From positions 1 to 23,378 of the IMG/VR virus record IMGVR_UViG_3300034521_000095: a DNA stretch of 23,378 bases, one strand, 5' to 3'. Positions 14,919 to 21,768 of this stretch are shown piece after piece. The position numbers were made by a program, and so were the translations under genes. The notes beneath the pieces were generated by a model. That model saw only the letters and a program-made list of their open reading frames with translations, was not told the DNA's origin and made no database searches. The stretch's first letter is position 1; the number at the start of each line of letters is the position of its first letter. The stretch is from a virus.

Positions 14919-15862
14919 TGCCGGAAGGGATATTAATCGACTATAACGATGGCCGTCCGGTGATGGCGATTACTGCGGGGCTGCGTGCCCCGAGTTTTTG
15001 TACATCGTTTTCAGGCTGGTCATCCCAGTCAATGCAGTACCCGGTCAATACACCACTTGTTCCCGGCTCACTGGCTATCGTGGTGCCCACCAATCCCATT
15101 TACATCTATTCCTTTGCTGAATTTGACGTGGCCATTATGACAGGGGTCACCCGAAACGGGGACGCCGGGGTCATCATTGGTGCTGAGACAATCGGCGGAA
15201 AAAGCCTTATCCCTGACTGGTCAGGCTACGTCATGGAGCTGCTGCCTGCGGCGACTTATAACGAAGGATTACTGGTTTCAAACTCGACTGACTTTACCGC
15301 CATATCCAACCAGGCCGCGCTGATGACCTGCGCTTATTTCGGGCGTATTACGGTTAACGGCAGCGCGCCGCTTCCGGTGAGCGGTATTCCTTTCGGCAAA
15401 TGGGATAACCCGAATGTGTCGGTAGGGTTTGATGGCAGCAACATCATCGTTCGCGATATTTCCTACACAGGGCGGGACGACGTGGCCGGAACGGCGACGA
15501 TTGACTTGGTGATATTCAATCAGGCAGCACCTGTCGGCGGCGACGGTATCACGATGACTAACGCCGCAGGCCAGGTCACGTTCTCCACGCTGAAACGCCC
15601 GTTTGTATATGACCGACAAATCCAGATCACCGATGCATTCCAGGATATAGGCGGCGGGTTCTGCCAGATAGTCTATACCGGCGTTCAGGTACGAATGATT
15701 GGTGGATGGGGAAATATCAGAACCAAAGGCGTGGTTATGTCAGGCGGTAGCGTCAGGTCAGCCTACAACAAAGTTTTTGCGGACCGTAATTCCGGTTCAT
15801 GGGATATGACCCGTAACAGGAATATCGCCATGCCCATTCTTATTCTTCCGAACATGTATTAA
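14918..15862 (+). CDS. Post-J tail-associated protein of unknown function
   Basis: A 314-residue protein. ATG 14918 overlaps the J stop (TAATG) and has GGGAGGT seven bases upstream. The GTG at 14909 in the same frame lies inside that ribosome site and is less likely. The sequence is rich in Gly, Val, Ile and Thr with few charges, as expected for a beta-structured virion protein. It opens with MPEGILIDYNDGRPVMAIT, a pattern I associate with proteins following J in enterobacterial siphophages (possibly the DUF6453 family; from memory). Translational coupling to J suggests the product works with the tail tip. Confidence 0.7.
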   Translation: MPEGILIDYNDGRPVMAITAGLRAPSFCTSFSGWSSQSMQYPVNTPLVPGSLAIVVPTNPIYIYSFAEFDVAIMTGVTRNGDAGVIIGAETIGGKSLIPDWSGYVMELLPAATYNEGLLVSNSTDFTAISNQAALMTCAYFGRITVNGSAPLPVSGIPFGKWDNPNVSVGFDGSNIIVRDISYTGRDDVAGTATIDLVIFNQAAPVGGDGITMTNAAGQVTFSTLKRPFVYDRQIQITDAFQDIGGGFCQIVYTGVQVRMIGGWGNIRTKGVVMSGGSVRSAYNKVFADRNSGSWDMTRNRNIAMPILILPNMY

Positions 15863-15871
15863 GGAACCACC

Positions 15872-17284
15872 ATGTCAGCAGGTGTTATTCAGTTAACTCA
15901 TAACTCGGCAACAGTTCTTGGCTATCAGGCCTCTTTCAGTACGATGCTTCAGCCTGGTGACTTTGTCGTTTCTGTTGTGGGCGGCATAGCCTACACCCTT
16001 CCGGTAAAATCTATTGAGAACAATGACTCGCTGACACTCGTCAGTGCCTTTACTGGTCCTACAGCAAATAACCTGGCCTGGGATGCAGTTTCCCGTGTGA
16101 CGCTGAATATGGTCACTGCCGCAATGGTGGTACAGAACACCGAAGCCCTTCGCGGACTGAACTACGACAAACAGAACTGGCAGCAGGTGTTTAGTGCCCC
16201 TGGTATGATAAATGTGAAGCTGCCAGATGGCTCCAGCTTTCCGGGGCCGTCGTGGAAGTACCTCGCAGACCAGGTTGGGAATATTGATAGCGATATGCTG
16301 AAAAGGTCGAAGAATTTTTCAGACGTAGTGGACAAGGCACAATCGCGCTCTAATCTGGGATTAAAAGCACTTGCTGTGAAAAGTGCTGTAGAGCTGGGCG
16401 GTGATGACACGACGGGAATACTGCCATTATCGAAAGGTGGTTCAGGTTTTGGTACGACTGCTGGTTTTCGTCAAGCTGCAGTAATTCACGGTGTTGATGG
16501 TGCGTTTGGCACCATCAACAATATTCTGACGTACTTTAATAATGCATCTGCCGGTGCGGGAATGTTCTCTTTTCGTGATGCTGCTGGTGATGCGACCGCC
16601 ACATATCAGTGGTCAGCAGCTGTGTTGCACAGGACCTCTGATACCTATTCGATTTTATGCGTTAATCATGCAAACGGTAATGTGAAGGTTGCGAGTGGCG
16701 CTGTTTCAGGCGGGATAGCATCCACATTTAACCAGAACACGTTATGGGGTACACGAAACACAACCGTTGATGGTAATGGTTTTATAAAACAGGCATCCCC
16801 GGTAGTCATCTTTCACCGTGACGGTTCTTATGAGACTAACCATGAATCAGAAGGGTGCACGGTAGAGCGGATTTCTGTGGGTGAATATCTTATCACCGGC
16901 TGCATTGGCCTGAATGCTGATGCTGCATGGGGGGGGATCGATGGCGGTTTTGAAATTCCGGTAGACAGAAACAAGCAACCCCGCATCTGGCTGGACTACA
17001 AAGTCAATGCTGATGGCTCAGTACTGGTCAGAACGTTTCACCGGATTCATCCCTCGGCGCCACTGTTTGCTCAGAACAGAATAGGGAATACTGATAATAA
17101 CGGCGTGTTCACTGAGACTGTGGCGGACGGTGAGCCTGTCGATATTCCGGCAGATTCTTTTATTTCTGTACGTGTGGAAATGCCGGAGGACAGTATCTGG
17201 AATCAGATGCAGAAAGCGACACGTGAGGCGATCGAAAAAGCTGAACGCGAGCGCCAGCAAAATCAGCCGGATATCCAGCTATAA
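15872..17284 (+). CDS. Side tail fibre protein
   Basis: A 470-residue protein with AAGGA before its ATG. Residues 1-110 form an attachment domain (VIQLTHNSATVLGYQASF, LQPGDFVVSVVGGIAYTLPV, RGLNYDKQNWQQVFS) shared with many lambdoid fibres. The segment TTGILPLSKGGSGFGTT at about 190-206 is the typical L-S-K-G-G-[ST]-G fibre repeat, here once. The C-terminal half ends in KQPRIWLDYKVNADGSVLVRT and DSFISVRVEMPEDSIW, a conserved fibre tip, then an Arg/Glu-rich helix (MQKATREAIEKAERERQQ). It is shorter than lambda Stf, and no tfa-type assembly chaperone follows. Confidence 0.83.
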   Translation: MSAGVIQLTHNSATVLGYQASFSTMLQPGDFVVSVVGGIAYTLPVKSIENNDSLTLVSAFTGPTANNLAWDAVSRVTLNMVTAAMVVQNTEALRGLNYDKQNWQQVFSAPGMINVKLPDGSSFPGPSWKYLADQVGNIDSDMLKRSKNFSDVVDKAQSRSNLGLKALAVKSAVELGGDDTTGILPLSKGGSGFGTTAGFRQAAVIHGVDGAFGTINNILTYFNNASAGAGMFSFRDAAGDATATYQWSAAVLHRTSDTYSILCVNHANGNVKVASGAVSGGIASTFNQNTLWGTRNTTVDGNGFIKQASPVVIFHRDGSYETNHESEGCTVERISVGEYLITGCIGLNADAAWGGIDGGFEIPVDRNKQPRIWLDYKVNADGSVLVRTFHRIHPSAPLFAQNRIGNTDNNGVFTETVADGEPVDIPADSFISVRVEMPEDSIWNQMQKATREAIEKAERERQQNQPDIQL

Positions 17285-17418
17285 AATTGATAGTTGCCGC
17301 AACCAGGCCGTATGCAAGAGCATGATTGCGGCTGACTGACGAACGTCCGATAGTGCGAATATTGAATGATTGCCAGTCACGGCGGATTGTACTTAAGCAA
17401 TATGACGGTTCAAGGCGT
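17285..17418. other. Non-coding gap between tail fibre and SOS cassette, with an inverted repeat
   Basis: No plausible gene. GCCGCAA (17296-17302) and TTGCGGC (17326-17332) are inverted and enclose a second short stem, ATGC-AAGA-GCAT. No T-run follows, so I do not call a terminator, although both flanking genes converge here and one would be expected. Confidence 0.4.
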
Positions 17419-17661
17419 TTAATCTGAAACCAGCCACATATCCGCCTCTTCAAACATTTCCTGAACAGTACGGCTTATCTGTTCTTTCTCATGCTTGCTG
17501 GCGTCAGTGTTGATCGCCGGCAGTGTCATCATCGGCTTAACCCGAATATCAGCATCGGGGAAGATCCGGTGAACCCTCCTGGTCAGTTCGCCCAGAATGA
17601 TATCTTTTGCACCGGGCAGCCCATCAAAATTCCTTTTATCATAAACGAGTTCCACGAACAT
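17419..17661 (-). CDS. DinI-like SOS regulator
   Basis: An 80-residue protein of the DinI family (E. coli DinI is 81). DinI modulates RecA filaments and thereby UmuD and LexA cleavage. Shared features: [17 protein letters not shown] (E. coli GELSRRIQYAFPD), [27 protein letters not shown], with the acidic C-terminal helix and the W-[FL]-V-S-[DE] ending. GAGGAG lies upstream of the ATG. It diverges from umuDC over a LexA box, so both should rise during the SOS response. Whether it stimulates or restrains the neighbouring UmuD is not visible. Confidence 0.87.
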   Translation of the reverse strand: MFVELVYDKRNFDGLPGAKDIILGELTRRVHRIFPDADIRVKPMMTLPAINTDASKHEKEQISRTVQEMFEEADMWLVSD

Positions 17662-17678
17662 GCTTTAACTCCTCTTTA

Positions 17679-17694
17679 CTGTGTTTAATGCCAG
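17679..17694. promoter_or_regulatory. Degenerate LexA-like site
   Basis: CTGT-N8-CCAG differs from the LexA rule CTGT-N8-ACAG by one base. It lies seven bases from the perfect box and between it and the DinI-like gene, next to AGTATA (17693-17698), the reverse complement of a good -10 (TATACT) for that gene. Confidence 0.4.
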
Positions 17695-17698
17695 TATA

Positions 17699-17718
17699 TA
17701 CTGTATATATAAACAGTA
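17699..17718. promoter_or_regulatory. LexA box between the DinI-like gene and umuD
   Basis: TACTGTATATATAAACAGTA contains CTGT-N8-ACAG (17701-17716) and matches the 20-base LexA consensus with its alternating TA centre almost completely. It overlaps TATAAA at 17717-17722, a likely -10 for umuD. It should repress both divergent transcripts. Confidence 0.92.
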
Positions 17719-17738
17719 TAAATGTGAGTGAGTTTATT

Positions 17739-18158
17739 ATGAAGTTTTATTCACCAGCTGAGTTGCGCCAGATAGTTGCGCTTCCTTTATTTAGTGATCT
17801 TGTTCCATGCGGTTTTCCCTCCCCGGCGCATGATTACGTTGAACAACGCATTGATCTCAATGAACTATTAGTCCAGCACCCATGTGCAACATACTTCGTG
17901 AAGTCGTCCGGCGATTCTATGACTGGAGCGGGGATCGGGAATGGCGATTTGCTGGTCGTCGACCGTTCCAGAAAGCCTGCACATGGAGATATTGTTATCG
18001 CTGCCATTGATGGCGAGTTCACGGTTAAACGTCTTCAGTTACATCCAATACTTATGCTTGTTCCTGAAAACAGCTCCTATGCACCCATTATGATAAACAG
18101 CGAAGATACGCTGGATATCTTTGGGGTGGTGACGTTTATCGTGAAAGCGGCAAGCTGA
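17739..18158 (+). CDS. umuD: UmuD, Pol V accessory subunit precursor
   Basis: A 139-residue protein, the same length as E. coli UmuD. RecA filaments trigger self-cleavage between Cys24 and Gly25 (PCGFPSP), giving UmuD', which joins UmuC to form Pol V. The Ser-Lys catalytic pair is intact: Ser60 in SSGDSM and Lys97 in FTVKRL. The open frame extends far upstream, but ATG 17739 gives the E. coli-type N-terminus ([13 protein letters not shown]); a GTG at 17724 would add five residues. umuC begins one base after the stop, so the two are an operon. Confidence 0.95.
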   Translation: MKFYSPAELRQIVALPLFSDLVPCGFPSPAHDYVEQRIDLNELLVQHPCATYFVKSSGDSMTGAGIGNGDLLVVDRSRKPAHGDIVIAAIDGEFTVKRLQLHPILMLVPENSSYAPIMINSEDTLDIFGVVTFIVKAAS

Positions 18159-18159
18159 C

Positions 18160-19428
18160 ATGTTTGCCCTGGTTGATGTGAACTCGGTTTATGCCAGTTG
18201 TGAGACTGCATTCCGGCCAGATCTGAAAGGCAGGCCGGTAGTTGTTCTGTCAAATAACGATGGCTGTGTTATTGCCCGTAACACTGAAGCCAAAAGAGCT
18301 GGTGTAAAAATGGGTGATCCGTATTTCAGGCAGAAGGACTTATTCCGTCGATATGGTGTGGTTTGTTTCAGCAGCAATTACGAGCTTTATGCAGATATGT
18401 CCAGCAGAGTAATGTCCACGCTGGAGGCAATGTCTCCCCGTTGCGAAATATATTCAATTGATGAAGCCTTCTGTGACCTCACTGGTGTAAGAAACTGCCG
18501 GGTTCTGCAGGAGTTTGGGCAGGAATTAAAAGATGCCGTTTATCAAAATACGGGTCTGGCGGTTGGCGTTGGTATTGCCCAGACAAAGACGCTGGCGAAA
18601 CTGGCGAATCATGCCGCCAAAAAGTGGCAGAGACAAACGGGTGGGGTGGTGGACTTATCTAACCAGGAACGCCAGCGCAAACTGATGGCTGCACTGCCGG
18701 TTGATGAGGTCTGGGGAGTAGGGCGCCGTATCAGCAAAAAGCTGGAGGCTATGGGGATTAAAACGGTTCTGGATCTGGCTGATACTGATATTCGTTTTAT
18801 CCGGAAGCACTTCAATGTTGTCCTCGAAAGAACGGTGCGCGAACTGCGTGGCGAACCCTGTCTTGAACTGGAGGAATTTGCCCCCGTAAAGCAGGAAATT
18901 GTCTGTTCCAGATCATTCGGGGAACGTATTACGGATTATGACGCTATGCGACAGGCCATCTGCAGCTACGCATCGCGCGCCGCAGAAAAGTTACGTGGAG
19001 AGCATCAGTATTGCCGTTTCATATCTACTTTTGTCAAAACGTCACCCTTTGCGTTGAACGAACCGTACTACGGTAACAGCGCGTCGGTGAAGCTGCTCAC
19101 CCCGACACAGGACAGCCGGGATATCATTGCAGCAGCGACGCGGAATCTGGATGCAATATGGAAAGACGGGCACAGATATCAGAAAGCAGGGGTAATGCTG
19201 GGGGACTTCTTCAGTCAGGGCATCGCCCAGTTGAATCTGTTCGATGATAATGCGCCGCGCCGGGGTAGTGAGAAATTGATGGAAGTACTGGATCATTTGA
19301 ATGCAAAGGAAGGAAAGGGGGCGCTTTATTTCGCCGGACAGGGGATCCAGCAACAATGGGCGATGAAGAGAGAGATGCTTTCACCACGATACACGACCCG
19401 CTATGAGGACCTGCTTCAGGTTAAGTAA
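18160..19428 (+). CDS. umuC: UmuC, catalytic subunit of translesion DNA polymerase V
   Basis: A 422-residue Y-family polymerase, exactly the E. coli length. The metal ligands Asp6 (LVDVNS) and Asp101-Glu102 (YSIDEAF) are present, as are the palm and finger landmarks (SNNDGCVIARN, FSSNYELYADMS), the helix-hairpin-helix region (VWGVGRRISKKLEAMGI at 184-200) and a beta-clamp-binding QLNLF at 357-361. Nothing suggests decay. Its stop lies eight bases inside the convergent yedK. Confidence 0.97.
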   Translation: MFALVDVNSVYASCETAFRPDLKGRPVVVLSNNDGCVIARNTEAKRAGVKMGDPYFRQKDLFRRYGVVCFSSNYELYADMSSRVMSTLEAMSPRCEIYSIDEAFCDLTGVRNCRVLQEFGQELKDAVYQNTGLAVGVGIAQTKTLAKLANHAAKKWQRQTGGVVDLSNQERQRKLMAALPVDEVWGVGRRISKKLEAMGIKTVLDLADTDIRFIRKHFNVVLERTVRELRGEPCLELEEFAPVKQEIVCSRSFGERITDYDAMRQAICSYASRAAEKLRGEHQYCRFISTFVKTSPFALNEPYYGNSASVKLLTPTQDSRDIIAAATRNLDAIWKDGHRYQKAGVMLGDFFSQGIAQLNLFDDNAPRRGSEKLMEVLDHLNAKEGKGALYFAGQGIQQQWAMKREMLSPRYTTRYEDLLQVK

Positions 19429-20092
19429 CAGGCTTAATTAAATCTGCTCCCTGATTTTTCACATTCCCGACGTCACGTGTTACGGCATGCCATATAAATT
19501 TATCAGCCGACACGGAACCGTCAGCTACAATCTCCTCCGCTTCTTTCCCTCCAGTGTCCTGCCTCATCCATTCGCGAGCGGCTTCTGGTGACAGCACCAG
19601 TGGCCGCCTGTCGTGAATATCTACCAGTCCACTGTCGGCAGCAGCCGTCACTATCAGGAAACCTTCTGCCTCATCTCCACGTTCGAATGGTGTGCTGCCG
19701 ATCGCCGCCATAAAAATTGGCTGACCGTCTGCCCGGTGAATAAAGTAGGGCTGCTTCTTGTCCCCTTCCTTTTTCCACTCAAACCATCCATCAGCAAAGC
19801 AAATCGCGCGGCCATGCTGCCAGAGTGGTTTAAACATTCTGCTGGTGGCCGCAGTTTCAGACCGTGCGTTAATCAGCGGCGGTTTATCCCACCAACCGGG
19901 GGCGTATCCCCAGATAACTGGATCAAGATGCAACTGCTCATCACGTTCGCTCAGAAGCAGAACCTTTGTCCCTGGCGCTACGTTGAATCTTCCGATGGGT
20001 TCTGGATCGTATGGAATGTCGCGTTCTGATTCATTAGCGAGCAGGATAAGATAATCTTCACGCGTCATTGACTGTGCAAACCGTCCACACAT
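19421..20092 (-). CDS. yedK: YedK/HMCES-type SRAP protein (abasic-site DNA-protein crosslinker)
   Basis: A 223-residue protein that looks close to E. coli YedK over its whole length. SRAP proteins link covalently to abasic sites in single-stranded DNA through Cys2 after removal of Met1. All key residues are in place: Cys2 (MCGRF), Asn75 (LINARSET), Glu105 (WFEWKKEG) and His160 (VDIHDRRPL). GGAGG lies five bases before the ATG, and TATACT (minus strand, 20127-20122) is a plausible -10. It converges on umuC with an eight-base overlap of the 3' ends. Confidence 0.95.
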   Translation of the reverse strand: MCGRFAQSMTREDYLILLANESERDIPYDPEPIGRFNVAPGTKVLLLSERDEQLHLDPVIWGYAPGWWDKPPLINARSETAATSRMFKPLWQHGRAICFADGWFEWKKEGDKKQPYFIHRADGQPIFMAAIGSTPFERGDEAEGFLIVTAAADSGLVDIHDRRPLVLSPEAAREWMRQDTGGKEAEEIVADGSVSADKFIWHAVTRDVGNVKNQGADLIKPVT

Positions 20093-20282
20093 AGAAACCT
20101 CCAGCCATATGTCAGACTGAAAGTATAGGGCAGTAAGAAAAAGTGGTGCGCACCGTTAAAGATTTAAAAGGAGCTTGTAAGGTAAATCGGAATGATAGTT
20201 TTGTGAATTGATGAATTCCGAAAGTGAAAAGGATACTTAATCATCGTGTGCTAGCGATCCGGGGGCAACATTTGACGGGGTT

Positions 20283-20311
20283 ATTCCCCAGTAATTCCCC
20301 ATTGCTTCCCC
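20283..20311. repeat. Three phased ATTCCCC repeats beside the attachment core
   Basis: ATTCCCC at 20283 and 20294 and CTTCCCC at 20305 recur every 11 bases, one helical turn. GGGGGCAAC and GACGGGG occur shortly before (about 20260-20280). They lie within 20 bases of the tRNA terminator and attachment core, so they may be arm-type integrase sites; that is inference. Confidence 0.5.
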
Positions 20312-20328
20312 GTTCAGAAAACAGGCAT

Positions 20329-20355
20329 AAAAAAACCAGCCGTAACAGGCTGGTT
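20329..20355 (-). terminator. Terminator of the tRNA-Pro gene, minus strand
   Basis: On the minus strand AACCAGCC, loop TGTTAC, GGCTGGTT runs into seven T. It follows the CCA end of the tRNA fragment by 13 bases and looks like the proL terminator of enterobacteria (from memory), so it is probably part of the duplicated att core. Confidence 0.8.
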
Positions 20356-20368
20356 CTTAGAGGATTTT

Positions 20369-20415
20369 TGGTCGGCACGAGAGGATTTGAACCTCCGACC
20401 CCCGACACCCCATGA
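20369..20415 (-). pseudogene. 3' fragment of tRNA-Pro(GGG), attachment-site core
   Basis: On the minus strand: from TCATGGGGTG (anticodon loop with GGG) through the complete T arm (GGAGG, TTCAAAT, CCTC) and the 3' acceptor strand CGTGCCG to ACCA. It matches E. coli proL over this stretch. The 5' half is missing: further upstream only GGTAGC and a few other bases agree with the D arm. This is the typical remnant left when an element integrates at a tRNA 3' end. It is not a functional tRNA. Confidence 0.88.
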
Positions 20416-20505
20416 TGGCAAGCTACCGTCTTAAGAGCTATTCTGCGCCAGAAGCTGACGTTGCTTACATAGTGTTATGCTTGTTTATGGGAGCAAGTCA
20501 CCAAT

Positions 20506-20883
20506 TTAGGCTTTTATTTTGCGATGAACACCAGCCATGAGGCTATGCTTCTCTTCTAAATCTACGTCAGATGTCCATACAGTGTTATTGCGGCTCCTGC
20601 GAACAGAGGCAACGATCTTACGCTTAATTTCTTTTGGAGACATGTTCTTTGCTTGGCCAGCAAGAACATAGTCTCTGGATGCTTTCTCTACTGTTTTCAG
20701 TAAATTATCAGTGAGGAGTTGTCCGGCGTTACGACATCTGCGAGTGTTAAACCGCACAGCGAATATCAGCACATCCTGATAATCAGAGCGGACAATTTCA
20801 GTTTTGAGCATCTGTTGCACACGTTTTTGGGCAGTTGTCGAGTTGCCCAAGTGTTTAACTGCCGCTAGCTTACTTGGTCTCAT
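20506..20883 (-). CDS. Hypothetical basic protein, 125 residues
   Basis: Not recognised. A very strong ribosome site (AGGAGGG, five bases from ATG 20883) supports it as a real gene. The product is rich in Lys and Arg, notably SPKEIKRKIVASVRRSRNN at about residues 82-100, has no signal peptide or membrane segment and only one Cys, and is probably mostly helical. A nucleic-acid-binding role is conceivable from charge alone. It lies 66 bases downstream of the 193-residue gene on the same strand, so the two are likely co-transcribed. It ends about 90 bases from the att core. Confidence 0.65.
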   Translation of the reverse strand: MRPSKLAAVKHLGNSTTAQKRVQQMLKTEIVRSDYQDVLIFAVRFNTRRCRNAGQLLTDNLLKTVEKASRDYVLAGQAKNMSPKEIKRKIVASVRRSRNNTVWTSDVDLEEKHSLMAGVHRKIKA

Positions 20884-20949
20884 ATAACCCTCCTAACATT
20901 CTTCTCATAAGTATTTTATCATAACAGTTCACAAAATACTCAGTGCGTT

Positions 20950-21531
20950 CTATCTGATCAGTTTAGTTAACAGCTTAGCCCGGGGATTATTATTCCGCTT
21001 TACTCGAGCTTTGTCTGCAGCGTTTAGGAAATAGCCAAACGATTGATATCTATTGATAAGTTCCTTATCAGGCCGACTTATATTGACCTGGCTTATACCA
21101 TATGCATCAGCGAAGCTCTCTGAAATAATCAGGGCAATCGGCATGACGAAACCTTTCAGGGGATGGTCATTGGGATTTCCTTCGAGGTAGCGAAGGGTTA
21201 TGCAGAGCCGATTTTTTGAACGCCTCCCAAGCATCAACCCGCAAAGAAATTCGCGGCATCGAATACTTACATCAATGCGCTTGGTTTGGTTACTCCTTTC
21301 CTGGCTCCAGTTGAAGTCAATAAATTGACGTTTTTCTGGCAGACGCCAACTACTACTAGCCTCTTCTGAATCTATATAATAAATATGACCCAATCTGATT
21401 TCATCAACCGGAAGTTGGCTACTAAAGTTCTCAGTAATGGAAACCATAGCATCCGCAATTGCCATGGAATAGATTAACTCATGATTTAGCTCTTCACCGG
21501 CAGAAAGGATGCCAGCTTGTACCGACGCCAT
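20950..21531 (-). CDS. Hypothetical protein, 193 residues, possible GNAT fold
   Basis: Start MASVQAGILSAG at 21531 with AGGGAG five bases upstream. Not confidently recognised. The segment RYLEGNPNDHPLKGFVMPIAL, then SESFADAYGISQVNISRPDKELINRYQSFGY, at about residues 113-163 resembles the second half of GNAT acetyltransferases (acetyl-CoA loop, helix, strand, and a Y-x2-F-G-[FY] ending). I do not see the classic Q/R-x2-G-x-G/A, so this is tentative. The N-terminal half is unassigned. A perfect 15-base palindrome lies just upstream of the ribosome site. Confidence 0.65.
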   Translation of the reverse strand: MASVQAGILSAGEELNHELIYSMAIADAMVSITENFSSQLPVDEIRLGHIYYIDSEEASSSWRLPEKRQFIDFNWSQERSNQTKRIDVSIRCREFLCGLMLGRRSKNRLCITLRYLEGNPNDHPLKGFVMPIALIISESFADAYGISQVNISRPDKELINRYQSFGYFLNAADKARVKRNNNPRAKLLTKLIR

Positions 21532-21547
21532 GTCAACTCCCTTTTTA

Positions 21548-21562
21548 TTATTGTTACAATAA
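21548..21562. promoter_or_regulatory. Palindrome TTATTGTTACAATAA upstream of the 193-residue gene
   Basis: Seven-base arms around one central base, 16 bases upstream of the start codon. A second, imperfect inverted repeat, CTTAAAACAT and ATGTTTAAAG (21570-21596), lies just behind it. The pair looks like an operator region; the regulator is unknown. Confidence 0.45.
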
Positions 21563-21664
21563 CCTTCAACTTAAAACATTTTATTGATGTTTAAAGCAAA
21601 CACTGATGTCAGTTCCTCGCCCAATGCTGGCAGTAGGATTTGATTGTGTGCTGCACGAGAAAAC

Positions 21665-21716
21665 TGTCAGATCATACCTAAACTAATACATATGTATTAA
21701 CTCTTATTGGATCTGA
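21665..21716. repeat. Nested palindrome, 52 bp, two dyads with one centre
   Basis: GTCAGATC (21665-21672) and GATCTGAC (21709-21716) form the outer perfect inverted repeat. TAATACATATGTATTA (21683-21698) is a perfect inner 16-base palindrome. Both share the centre 21690.5 and are separated by ten unpaired bases on each side. It lies between two minus-strand genes, without a T-run typical of a terminator. Confidence 0.75.
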
Positions 21717-21768
21717 CACTGGTACGGCACAGGGCTAAAACTGATCTTACAGGCACATCTATCCAATT

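Noticed and set aside
17607-17738. Long N-terminal extension of UmuD
   Set aside because: It would cross the LexA box and promoter and overlap the DinI-like gene; the family N-terminus begins at 17739.
20117-20133. LexA-like CTG-N11-CAG overlapping the -10 of yedK
   Set aside because: The spacing is one base too long for a LexA box and the inner T and A of CTGT/ACAG are missing, so I do not call LexA control of yedK from it.
20369-20460. A complete tRNA at the tRNA-Pro remnant
   Set aside because: The 5' acceptor strand and D arm cannot be completed from the sequence upstream; only the 3' half from the anticodon loop on is intact.
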